From Monocercomonoides exilis (lineage: Eukaryota > Preaxostyla > Oxymonadida > Polymastigidae): a DNA stretch of 64,000 nucleotides. Positions 44,342 to 53,588 of the stretch are shown piece after piece. The stretch is taken from contig LSRY02000014.1 of assembly GCA_001643675.2 (NCBI GenBank), positions 374,501 through 438,500 on the forward strand, given 5' to 3'. Position 1 is the stretch's first letter. Each line of letters begins with the position of its first letter. The position numbers were made by a program, and so were the translations under genes. Below the pieces are notes generated by a model. That model had not been told where the DNA came from. It ran no database searches and saw nothing but the letters and a program-made list of their open reading frames with translations.

Positions 44342-45475
44342 TTAAATTCCGTCAATATTACTTATTGATTTCGTTGATTCGAAAATTTTCTCATTTCTTT
44401 GAACAAATTCGTGCTCTCGCAATATCGTTCCTCTTAAATCTTCGCATTCCATTCCAACAGCTTCTGAAATGAACACGTTTTCGCATCCTTTTATCCAGAT
44501 ATTTCTTGCTTTTTCCCAATTTTTTTCTTTTTCTGCAACAACACGCTTTTCCCAAGCAGCAGCCGAACGAAGATTATCAATCCTTCCATTTAACGTACTT
44601 TTTGTTATGCTTATCAAATGATTTGCTTGAGCTAACGAAAAATTAAGTTCCTATTTTTTTCAGAATGAAAAAAAAGTTAAAAGACAAAATACTGTTTCAA
44701 ACATCATTTGACTTTAATAATTTCTCGTTTTCCTTTTTTCTGAGTATTATTTCTGCAGCTTGTTTTTCCACTGTTGACTCAAGTTCCTTTAATGCATTCT
44801 CCTTTTCTTCACATATTTTCATAACTTTATCAGCTTTTTCTTCAGTCGTTTTCAATTTTTCTTCACAACGAGAACTAATAATATCGCATCCTTTGACTTG
44901 CTCCATCAATAGGCGTAATTTATTTTCGCATTGATCATGAAAATTATCCTTTTCTTTAAGTAAAATTTTCAGATGTTCAACTTCGGCTTTGGATTCGCTT
45001 AGTTGTTCGTTAATTTTACTAATCGTCTCATCTTTTTTTTGAACAAAATTCTTTAAATTATCGATATTATTTTTCAAGTTCTGAATTTCTAAATTAATAC
45101 TTTCCCTGTATTTCATAAAAAAACAAACAAGCAAAAACCTCGTTTCATCGCAACCTCACGACTCTCAGCTGTAAATTGTGCGAGTTGTGCCTTTTCTTTC
45201 AAATCTTCAAGTTCTTTTTCAAGAACATAAACAGAATGTGGCTTCAAAAAATTAAAGATCTTTAATAATGTCTTTTATTGATATTGAAATACTTTTTGTA
45301 ATGCGTAACTATGAGTTTCTTCTGATCTTAACTGATTGTTGTTGCTGCACTCACTCTGAATCTGCCCATCAATTTGATGAAAGAAATTGTTCAAAAACAA
45401 AAAAAGGTGAACAAAAACTTTTTCATGTTCTTCTATGTACCGTTTCAAGTTTTGTTTAAAAACGAAAAAATCCAT
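44342..45475 (-). CDS. Coiled-coil protein of unknown function, five exons
   Basis: On the minus strand the exons are 45,475-45,419, 45,361-45,293, 45,241-45,139, 45,088-44,703 and 44,650-44,342. The introns are 57, 51, 50 and 52 bp (donors GTTTTT, GTATTT, GTTTTT, GTTTGA; all end in AG), and the joined frame gives 307 residues. Each junction restores a continuous heptad-like pattern, e.g. VLEKELEDLKEKAQLAQF into EIQNLKNNIDNLKNF and KINEQLSESKAEVEHLKILL. Most of the protein is predicted coiled coil. The first intron is 57 bp, a multiple of three with no stop, so its removal is inferred from the hydrophobic residues it would otherwise insert. No domain identifies the function; a cytoskeletal or scaffold role is only a guess. 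Confidence 0.65.
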
Positions 45476-45764
45476 TCAAAAATGTCTAATCAACGTTAAA
45501 TAAAGTTTCCAGATAATAATCATTTTAAATAAAAAATTAATGGGTTCGATCGTTATTCCGATTTTTATTGTGGAAGTCTTTTCAATTTAATTACTTCTTT
45601 TAATTTTTTCCCAGTTAATAAAATGAATCAAGTGCTATAAAACAAAGCATTTTTGAAATACATTAACTTTAATCCTAGAAAATAATAATCTTTTCAAAAT
45701 TAAAAATTACTTTAAAAGCCGTCAAAAAGTTAAAAAATAAACCAAAAACACTATGAAATGAATC

Positions 45765-48700
45765 TCACCTCTTCACATAAATAACGCTATCTTTTATTTT
45801 TTCGAAATAATCACACAGATCCATCAGTTCCTCCTCAGACGTGATCAGAAAACAGAACATCATTGATGGGTCGAGTGAAGAGAAAGGCATATGAAGCACA
45901 CGACGAGGGTAGAAAGAGGACAGAGAAGGAGAAGAAGAAAGAGGCTCTGACAGCAGCGTGGACAATGAATGAGACATTGATAAAGGAAAAGGAAAAGAAA
46001 GAGAGCGAGGAGAAGAGGAGGAAGAGGAAGGATTGGACAAGTTGGAAATGACATGTGTCGAAGAAGCAGAAGAGTTAAATGGAGAAGAAGAAGAATGAGA
46101 AGAAGATTCTTTCTTTTCGGTAGTTCCGAAGGGAGAATTGATATAATCAATAGAGAAAGGCACGGGAGGAGGCGGAGAAGGAGAATTCCGAGTATCCGAA
46201 GCATAACTGTTCAGCTGATTAGAAGAAGAAGAAGAAGAAGAAAAGGAAGAAAAGGAATTTGAAGTGGAAGAAGGAAAAATTTGGGTGCATTGCAATTGAT
46301 TAGGAGGAGGAGTCATCGAATAATCAGATTGAAAAGATGTAGAAGGCTGAAGAGGTTGAAGAACATTCAGAGAAGAAAGAGGAGGAAGAGAAGGAAGAGG
46401 AAGGGGCAAAGGAGGAGGAGGTGGTGGCGGAAGAAGAGGCATATGAGAAGGAGAAGGAGAGGAAGAATGAGGAAGTGCAGAAGAGCGGAGAAATGAAGTG
46501 GAAGAGGAAGAAGAAGAGGAAGGGGAAGAAGAAGAGGATGAAATGGAAGAAGTGAGTGGAGAAGATGCATGTTGTGTGGATGGAGAGGAGAAAAGAGAGA
46601 AAGTATGGTTTGCTGAAGTGGGAAGAGAAAAAGAAGAAGAAGAAAATGACGATGAATGAGAAGACAAGGCTGAGGTCAGCATTGGCTGAGGAGGAGGTGG
46701 CTGAGGTCTCGAAATTGCCTGGCAAGAGGAAGAATTTGAGAAAGAGGCAGAAAAAAGAGGAGAAGAAGGGGAATCAGGCGAAGGGCTTGTACGAGACTCA
46801 AACAGAGTTTCTGGATTGGACATCCACGAAGGAGAACGGGGTTGGTATGACAAGGATGATTTGGAAGAGGAAGAGGAAGAGGAAGAGGAAGACGAGGAGG
46901 AGGAAGGAAAAGGCGAAGAAGAAGAAGAAGAAGAAGAAGAAGAAGAAGAAGAAGGAAAAGGAGAATGATAATCAACTGATGATGGTATTGGAGACTTAGC
47001 TGTTTGTGGAGTATTAGAGAAAGAAAGAGGTTGAGATGTATTCATTGAATCAGATGAATGAGAGACGGAATTTCTTGGAGTGGTCGAATGATTCAGAGAA
47101 GAGGAAATGGCTGACTCGAGTGCTTTTGTGCTGAATGGCTGGACAAAAGAATTCTGAATAGACACATTTTGAGAGGAGCTGCATTCAATCAGAGGTTGAG
47201 GGGGAAAGCAAGCTGAGTAACAGCTTTGATTGGATAGACGAGATTCTTCTATTCTCTTTGCTGGCATCAGACTTGCACTCAGTTTAGTCGCATCTGAATG
47301 GTTCAGCTGAAATCCATCTTTATTGCTCATTTTCTTCTTGATAACTCCTTCTCCATTTCTTTCTCTTTCTCTTTCTCTTTCTCTTTCTCTTTCTCTTTCT
47401 CTTTCTCTTTCTCTTTCTCTCTCCTTCTCCTTCTCCTTCTCTTTCCCCTTCCTCCCCTCTTCGTTCCTACCCCACCTAACCTCCGCACACTTCTGTGTTG
47501 TGTGTGGATCCAAATAATACACCTCGTCTCCTTTCCACCCAACAAACCAGAAAGAGGAACGAGGTTTCCCACCCACAATGCCAACAGAGGAAGGGAAAGA
47601 AAGGGCTGCTTTGATCTGCGGAATGTACTCTTCAGTGATGCGACTGAGCCCCAGACGCACTGGAATCAGCAGAAGAACTGGGGGGAAGGGAGAAGGGAAG
47701 ATGTATGAGTGAGAAGAAGAAGAGGAGGATGAGGATGATGATGATGATGATGAAGGAGAGGAGGAAGACGTTGGATGAGGAAGGGTTGGAGTTTTAGAGA
47801 GAGGTTGGGTTGATGTTTTTGAATGGAATGGAACAGACTCATGTGCTTGCAATGGATCAGGGTTCAAATGATTTGAGAGGCAATTTGCGCTCTTCTGTTG
47901 GGAAGAAGACGGACAGCCAACTTCACATGAAATTCCTGTTTTATTTGTTCGCTTCGATTTTGCTGACTTTATTCGTTTTTTCTTTGATTTCGAAGAAGAA
48001 GAAGAAGAAGAAGAAGAAGAAGAAGAAGAAGAAGAAGAAGAAGAAGCTGATGATTTTGGAGAATTGTTTCTTTTTGCTGACAGTTTTGAGCTGAAAAGAT
48101 TGGACAGCCTGTTTATTCTATGTGTGTCTTTCTCAGAGACAGTTCTGATGTTAATTGCCTTCGATGCAAAAGAAGAAGAAGAAGAAGAAGAAGAAGAAGA
48201 AGAAGAAAGAGAAGCAACAGCAGAAGAAGAAATTGCTGATGAAGAAAAAGTTTCATTTGAAGAAATATTCGAAGCAGCAGGAGAGACAGCTAAAGAAGAT
48301 GGCTGAATGTCAGATGACAGGGCAAATCTTGCATCGTCTGAAGAAGCCAGAGAAGGGGCAGCAACACCAGCTGAGGGCAAATAGGAGAAGGAGCGGTGGC
48401 TGAAGGAGTTGTGGAGGGAAAGCGGGATGAAAGGAAGAAGCGAAGAAAGCGGAAGGACGGGCGGAGATGAGAAGCAGAGGCATTTTGTGGGAGGCTGAGA
48501 AAGCGCAGGAAAACTGGGCAGATTGTGAAGAGTGTTTAGAGAAGAAGAAGAAGAAGAAGAAGAGGCAGAAATCTTCCAGTTGATAGGAGAACAGGAAGTT
48601 GCAATGGAATTTGACTGATTTGTCAGAAATAGATCAGACTGATATGATTGAAGAGGGGTTGGAATGTCTTTGTCAGCAGCATCAGAAAAGCTGTTGATTG

Positions 48701-50945
48701 AGCTGTCTTCCTTGACCAAGTTAAAACTTCTTGTTCTTTCATTGTTTGTTGAATTAATCTTAAATCTTCTGTTTCTTTCTGAAGAAACACTATTCAACTG
48801 ATCTTCATCATTCACTCCCTCTGAACATTCGTAAAAGTCTCTTCCTAATTCATCTTCATCTTCGTCTTCTTCACATTCTTCTTCATCCCCTTTCACACCC
48901 TCCTCCTCAGACTCTTCCTCTTCCTCATCCGTTCTGCTTGCATTGCAATAGAAATCTTCCTCATTCGCTTCAATCACTTCTGCCCCTTCGAATTCATCAT
49001 CCAGCTCTTCAAATTCCTCATCGAGAGCATCACAACACTTCGTCTTCTTCTCCGTCATTGGTTGTATCCCTCCTTTCTTTTTGTCTGTTTTTACTTTTCC
49101 TTCTCTTTCACTTACACCACTCGCATTATTAATACCTGATTTCTTCTCTGTTTTTTCGCCATCTCTTCTCTTTTTGTACATTTCAGTCAAATCCAACTCT
49201 CCACTCGTCAGTGCATTCAACATGATGCTGTTTGCCATGTCTACCTCAAAGTCTGGTATAGTCACCAAATCATACTCATCTTCTTCATCCACCTTGTCTG
49301 CGACTGTCTTGTCATTTTCTTCTTCTTCATCATCGTCTTCATCCTCCTCATCTTCATCATCTTCTTCTTCCTCCCCTTCCTCACTTTCTTCTCCTTCTTC
49401 ATTGGATTCTTCGTATTCTTCGCCCTCTTCTCCTTCCTCTCCTTCACCTTCCTCTTCCTCCTCTTCCTCCTCGACTTCTCCCTCTTCCCCCTCTTCATCT
49501 TCATATTCGCTCTCTTCTTCACTCTCGTCATTGCCATCCTTTTTCTCAAGCACATCATTTTGCTGCACAACAACTTTCACATTTTCAAATGGAGTGTTCG
49601 CCAGCCTGCTTTGTGACTGAGCAGATGCCATTGAATTTGACTTTTCCGAAAGAATTCCATTTTCCAATCCCTTTTTCGTTGATATGCAAACATCCAATTC
49701 TGCTTGACTGGCATTTGCGTCTTTTTCTTTCTTGTAGCAGATGCACTTGTATTCTTCTTCTGCATCGTCGTCATCACTCAGAATCAGAACACCATCGTCT
49801 GTTTCATCTCCTTCTCCACAGCTTTCTTCTGAACTGATATCCGCTTTCTGTGATTGAAGCAAAATACCCAAGCCGAGCTTTGCTACTGGTGTGTCCTGTT
49901 TTTGAATAAAACTAGCAGAAAACTGCGAAGAGGCAGAACTCGAGACTTGAGAAAAAGGGCAATTCGGAGGAGATGCAGGATGCTTAAATGAAGGGAATGA
50001 CAGTTTGCGCTTTTCATTCAGCGAGAAACGGCGAGATTTCTCTGAAGAAGGCAAGTTTGATGTTTCTGTTGATTGACTACGCGCTGTCTGAATCACTTCA
50101 CTTTCACATAATTTTGTAGCTATCTTTGGAATTATTGTTTGCTTACTATACTCTTTCCAATGAATGATGCGGAAAGGCGAAGGATAAAATGGATAGAATT
50201 CATTTTCTGACGAATGCGAAGAAGTTTCGGCCAGTGCAACCAAACAGAACACCTTCCTCCTGTTCTTAGGATTATGCGTGGAAGAAACAATGTCATAATG
50301 GCTTACAACACAGCTATAATGTGAATAGTATGACGAAAGTGTTTCCATCAATCCTTCTTCAGTGACTTTTGGAAAGGCTAATAAACTCTTGCTTTTGTTA
50401 CGCAATTCTGATTCACGTTTGATTTTTTGTGCAAGCGCTCTGAGACAAATGATTGAATTTCTGCAAGGTACCACAATTGGCAATGAACGGTGATGATGGT
50501 GATTGACCAAACGTTCGACAATTATAGAACTTTCTGCAGGAGATAACCATGATCCAATTTTCTTTTTAAGTTTTTCACCTGCCATGGAAATGTTGTGAAT
50601 TGAAAATGGAGCATTTGGATCATCAAGAAAAAGTGGGACAATTTCTTGGTCCAAAATGGTATTCTCCTTTTCAGAACTTATTCCTCTTTGAATGACCGCA
50701 ATGCGCTTTATAGTTTCTGCGAGCATCATCTGAGTTGTGCGATGAACGCAACCCCATCCTCGATCAGAAGTTTTCTTTGTTTGTCCAATAGATTGAAAAT
50801 TTTTTCGATAAGTAAATTGAAGAAGAGACTTATATAGCCCAGAAAAATGCTGCATAGGATCAGGGCAACTGATATAAGTTTTTGTGATTGTTGGTTCATC
50901 CGAATTAACGAGAACTCGTCCATTAAACCAAATTGCTGTTTGCAT
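45765..50945 (-). CDS. ATG4: Giant ATG4-family autophagy cysteine protease
   Basis: ATG4 (peptidase family C54) trims ATG8 to expose its C-terminal glycine and removes it from lipid during autophagosome formation. The N-terminal half has FTYRKNF and the catalytic GWGC (Cys66, codon 50,750-50,748). Much later come LLIPVRLGL, SVGIVGGKPRSSFWFVG and YYLDPHTTQ, with the catalytic Asp and His near 47,502-47,510, and finally SLDPSMMFCFLI near the end. All expected catalytic blocks are in order, so it may be active. It has 1,726 residues against about 350-500 for typical ATG4. A low-complexity insertion of ~820 residues (about 50,150-47,690: acidic and poly-Ser) separates the Cys and Asp/His blocks, and ~530 residues (Arg-Glu repeats, poly-Ser) lie before the last block. 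I chose ATG 50,945 because nothing conserved lies upstream. A donor-like GTGAGA at the stop leaves a short terminal exon possible. Confidence 0.88.
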   Translation of the reverse strand: MQTAIWFNGRVLVNSDEPTITKTYISCPDPMQHFSGLYKSLLQFTYRKNFQSIGQTKKTSDRGWGCVHRTTQMMLAETIKRIAVIQRGISSEKENTILDQEIVPLFLDDPNAPFSIHNISMAGEKLKKKIGSWLSPAESSIIVERLVNHHHHRSLPIVVPCRNSIICLRALAQKIKRESELRNKSKSLLAFPKVTEEGLMETLSSYYSHYSCVVSHYDIVSSTHNPKNRRKVFCLVALAETSSHSSENEFYPFYPSPFRIIHWKEYSKQTIIPKIATKLCESEVIQTARSQSTETSNLPSSEKSRRFSLNEKRKLSFPSFKHPASPPNCPFSQVSSSASSQFSASFIQKQDTPVAKLGLGILLQSQKADISSEESCGEGDETDDGVLILSDDDDAEEEYKCICYKKEKDANASQAELDVCISTKKGLENGILSEKSNSMASAQSQSRLANTPFENVKVVVQQNDVLEKKDGNDESEEESEYEDEEGEEGEVEEEEEEEEGEGEEGEEGEEYEESNEEGEESEEGEEEEDDEDEEDEDDDEEEENDKTVADKVDEEDEYDLVTIPDFEVDMANSIMLNALTSGELDLTEMYKKRRDGEKTEKKSGINNASGVSEREGKVKTDKKKGGIQPMTEKKTKCCDALDEEFEELDDEFEGAEVIEANEEDFYCNASRTDEEEEESEEEGVKGDEEECEEDEDEDELGRDFYECSEGVNDEDQLNSVSSERNRRFKINSTNNERTRSFNLVKEDSSINSFSDAADKDIPTPLQSYQSDLFLTNQSNSIATSCSPINWKISASSSSSSSSLNTLHNLPSFPALSQPPTKCLCFSSPPVLPLSSLLPFIPLSLHNSFSHRSFSYLPSAGVAAPSLASSDDARFALSSDIQPSSLAVSPAASNISSNETFSSSAISSSAVASLSSSSSSSSSSSSFASKAINIRTVSEKDTHRINRLSNLFSSKLSAKRNNSPKSSASSSSSSSSSSSSSSSSSSKSKKKRIKSAKSKRTNKTGISCEVGCPSSSQQKSANCLSNHLNPDPLQAHESVPFHSKTSTQPLSKTPTLPHPTSSSSPSSSSSSSSSSSSSSHSYIFPSPFPPVLLLIPVRLGLSRITEEYIPQIKAALSFPSSVGIVGGKPRSSFWFVGWKGDEVYYLDPHTTQKCAEVRWGRNEEGRKGKEKEKEKERERERERERERERERERERERNGEGVIKKKMSNKDGFQLNHSDATKLSASLMPAKRIEESRLSNQSCYSACFPPQPLIECSSSQNVSIQNSFVQPFSTKALESAISSSLNHSTTPRNSVSHSSDSMNTSQPLSFSNTPQTAKSPIPSSVDYHSPFPSSSSSSSSSSSSSPFPSSSSSSSSSSSSSSKSSLSYQPRSPSWMSNPETLFESRTSPSPDSPSSPLFSASFSNSSSCQAISRPQPPPPQPMLTSALSSHSSSFSSSSFSLPTSANHTFSLFSSPSTQHASSPLTSSISSSSSSPSSSSSSSTSFLRSSALPHSSSPSPSHMPLLPPPPPPPLPLPLPSLPPLSSLNVLQPLQPSTSFQSDYSMTPPPNQLQCTQIFPSSTSNSFSSFSSSSSSSNQLNSYASDTRNSPSPPPPVPFSIDYINSPFGTTEKKESSSHSSSSPFNSSASSTHVISNLSNPSSSSSSPRSLSFPFPLSMSHSLSTLLSEPLSSSPSLSSFYPRRVLHMPFSSLDPSMMFCFLITSEEELMDLCDYFEKIKDSVIYVKR
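47356..47444. repeat. (TTTCTC)n microsatellite inside the ATG4 gene
   Basis: Over a dozen TTTCTC/TTCTCC units on the plus strand encode, on the minus strand, a Lys-Glu then Arg-Glu dipeptide run within the second large insertion of the ATG4-like protein. The repeat is in frame in the coding strand. Confidence 0.85.
47992..48046. repeat. (GAA)n microsatellite inside the ATG4 gene
   Basis: About 18 tandem GAA triplets on the plus strand give a poly-Ser run in the minus-strand ATG4-like frame (TTC reads as TCT in that frame). Shorter runs of the same kind occur near 46,920 and 48,170. Confidence 0.85.
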
Positions 50946-51330
50946 GCGAAAAATAATTTTGTAAAAAGCAAACACCAAAATGCAATTTTATGTTTCTCGC
51001 AAATTCTGAATGTACAAAGCCAGAAGAAATAAATAAGTTATGAAATATGAAAATAAAAGAAATATGGTTGAGAAATATTTTTCTTTTCTTTAATCTTTGC
51101 ATTACTGTTTCACTACTTATTCTGAATAGAAATAAAATTTATATTTTATACTGAACAAAAAATATAGAATAAAATTGAACATATAAAAATATTTTAAAAA
51201 TTATAAGAATTAGAACTTTATAATAAAAATGCATGAACAAAAAGTGAAACAGATGTATTAAAATCAAACAACACAAAAACAGCAAATCAAAGTTTGAAAA
51301 GATTTACCATTCAAGGGTTTCAAAAGAGAT
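50946..51330. other. Spacer upstream of the ATG4 gene
   Basis: About 385 bp of AT-rich sequence between the stop of the CcdA-like gene and the ATG of the ATG4-like gene, both on the minus strand. It should contain the ATG4 promoter, but no motif is recognised. Confidence 0.5.
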
Positions 51331-53316
51331 TCAAACAGCATTATTCGATTCTTTTGAATTGTTTTCAACGGAATTAGATGTCTTTATATGTGAAAGTTGA
51401 GATGACAAAGAAGATCCTTTTTCTGCTTCTTCATTAGTTATTTCTCCAATGCTACCTTTCTTTTCTTCATCATTATTTTCTTTCCTTTCATTTTCAATGA
51501 TTTCTTTTTCATGTTCATTGACTTCACTTGACTCAGTTCTCATCACTTCTTTGGAAACATCATCCTCATTTTTCTCTTCCTCTTTTTCTCTCTTATCAGA
51601 TGCTTCTGCATTATTTTCTTCTGTTTTATCTTCATTCTCCATCTCATTCTGTTGTTCACCACTTCCACTCTCTTGGCTCTTATCCTCTTCGCTTTCCACT
51701 TCCTGTGAATATGCTCTTCTCCTTCGTCTCGGCTGTGCCGATTTGTCCTTTTTGAACTTTGGAAGAGTGCATGTGTCATGCACAATTCCTGTAAAGTCTA
51801 TTTTCTTCGGAGAGATAAGCATCACAAGAGCAATGCCAGCCACCAGAGCAGCCAAGCACGAGCAGCAGCACCATTTGCAACCAGGACACGGGGCAACAGC
51901 TGCACATGTCACACGCGAAAGAGGGTTGTTTCTGAATGACGAAGGAGAAGACGACGAATCCACAAGTGGGAAGGCTACAGAAAGAGATGGGCGAAGAGAC
52001 ATCGAAGACGGATCAGCAAATGTAGTGATGTACGAAGGCACAGCTTGGCTGCTTGAGGAAAGTGCAACATCTCCTTCAAACTGGGTGGAAATTGAGGAAG
52101 AAGAAGCAGACAATGAGGAGAGCTGAGACGGCGGAACGATTCCTTCGACAAACGATGGACTGAAGTGAAATGAAAGACCGCTCCACTTTCCATCTGCACC
52201 CTCAGACTCTTCCAAAGCTGAATCCTTTGCGCTATTTGCTGTCTGAGCTTTCTTCATCTTCTCCATCTTTTCCTTCCGCCTCTTGCTTTGGACGTGCTGA
52301 TCGTGCACTCTGTCGAAATCCGGTCTAAACGCAACAGGAAACGACCCGCTTGCGTCTGTCAGCACAGGAAACTCTTGAACAGCAACAGAAGCGGACTCAG
52401 ATGAAATGACTGAATTGGCAGCATTTTTAGCGCTGGCGCTTCCGGCATCGCCTGCTGCTCCTTCTTCCAGCAACCCCTTTTCTTTCAGCTTCTCTTCGAT
52501 AACGCTGCTTCCTCCTTCCTCAACAGTCTTTGGCTTGTACTTCATCATCGACGCAAAGTAGCAACCGCTAAATGCTCCAGCAATCAACAAGCTGAGAAGA
52601 AGAAGCATCACAACTCCATTTTTCTGTGTGACCACGCCCTTCAGTGAAGGATCATCGGTGCATGCTCTCACGACAAGCGTAAAACATATAATAAGGCAAA
52701 ATGCTGCGACCAGTGAATCAATTGCTGTAAGGCCGTGAATGGTCCATCCGAGATATCCGCCTGATCCAATCATAATTACAGCCAAAATCTTATTTAGCCA
52801 ATGGAAGAATTTTGATGTCTTTTTTTGAATGGCTTGAAGCACTCCTTGCCCAAATAGCGTAAACAGTATCGCAGGCGCTATCATACCGAGAGCAAATAAA
52901 ATCATCTGTATAATTAATTCTGGACCATGAAACATTGTAACAAGAATTCCAAGATACGGAATTGTGCAAGGATTAAATGTGACCAGCAAAGAGAAAGCAA
53001 TTCCAAGGCAAAATGTATTTTTAAATAAAGGTAAAGTCATTGGAGACATTTTACCAATGAGTGACTGAAAGCCCATGGTAATGAATAATAATCCAAGTCC
53101 AAGTCTAAAGCCATTACTGAAGCTGGAATTCAAAAGCTGCTGCAAGAAAAATGACATGACAACAAAAGTTGTTAAAAACCCAAGGACTAGAAAGAAGATG
53201 CTCATAAAATTACGTTTGCCTTTTTCCAAAAATCTCACCATTAAAAGAGGAATAAGAATGATAACACATGGAGACAGTGCAGCGGAGACTCCTGCAGGAA
53301 ACGCAAACAAAAACAT
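51331..53316 (-). CDS. CcdA/DsbD-family thiol-disulfide transfer membrane protein with long tail
   Basis: The first ~240 residues hold about six hydrophobic segments with the two signature cysteines of CcdA/DsbD: ALSPCVIILIP (Cys17) in helix 1 and FNPCTIPYLG (Cys117) in helix 4, each next to proline. These proteins pass electrons from thioredoxin-like donors across a membrane. Bacterial and organellar CcdA is about 200-240 residues; this protein has 661. After helix 6 come another hydrophobic segment (about residues 240-260), a Ser-rich region, a Cys cluster (CPGCKWCCCSC) leading into another membrane helix, and a Glu/Lys-rich tail. No thioredoxin domain is present. The gene starts at its first ATG with no obvious targeting leader. 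It is divergent from the nucleoporin gene with 272 bp between starts. The low-complexity tail matches its neighbours, arguing for a resident eukaryotic gene; bacterial origin by transfer is inference. Membrane location is unknown. Confidence 0.8.
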   Translation of the reverse strand: MFLFAFPAGVSAALSPCVIILIPLLMVRFLEKGKRNFMSIFFLVLGFLTTFVVMSFFLQQLLNSSFSNGFRLGLGLLFITMGFQSLIGKMSPMTLPLFKNTFCLGIAFSLLVTFNPCTIPYLGILVTMFHGPELIIQMILFALGMIAPAILFTLFGQGVLQAIQKKTSKFFHWLNKILAVIMIGSGGYLGWTIHGLTAIDSLVAAFCLIICFTLVVRACTDDPSLKGVVTQKNGVVMLLLLSLLIAGAFSGCYFASMMKYKPKTVEEGGSSVIEEKLKEKGLLEEGAAGDAGSASAKNAANSVISSESASVAVQEFPVLTDASGSFPVAFRPDFDRVHDQHVQSKRRKEKMEKMKKAQTANSAKDSALEESEGADGKWSGLSFHFSPSFVEGIVPPSQLSSLSASSSSISTQFEGDVALSSSSQAVPSYITTFADPSSMSLRPSLSVAFPLVDSSSSPSSFRNNPLSRVTCAAVAPCPGCKWCCCSCLAALVAGIALVMLISPKKIDFTGIVHDTCTLPKFKKDKSAQPRRRRRAYSQEVESEEDKSQESGSGEQQNEMENEDKTEENNAEASDKREKEEEKNEDDVSKEVMRTESSEVNEHEKEIIENERKENNDEEKKGSIGEITNEEAEKGSSLSSQLSHIKTSNSVENNSKESNNAV

Positions 53317-53588
53317 TTCACAATAAAAATATTATCGAGTCGATTATTGAAATGTCTCTTTGCGAATGTGCCTTTTGCGAATAAATTCCAAGCTTCGTAT
53401 TAAATCAAGGACTGAAGATGGCAATTTAGAAATCTTTCTTTAATATTCAATCAAAAATATTTATAACTTAAATAGAGAAAATTTCAGATGTCTCATCCTT
53501 CTTTATTGATTCAGAATAAAAATCTCAAAAACATGTTTTAATCAATCAAAATTGTGGTTAGATCACTATTGAAAAAAGATTCAATTAA

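Noticed and set aside
43241-45475. The two minus-strand spliced genes as one gene
   Set aside because: The upstream gene has a clear in-frame TAA at 44,342 and ~460 bp of non-coding sequence precedes a good ATG for the next.
51331-53316. CcdA-like gene as bacterial contamination in the assembly
   Set aside because: It is embedded between eukaryotic genes and carries the same Ser/Glu-rich low-complexity tail and base composition as its neighbours.
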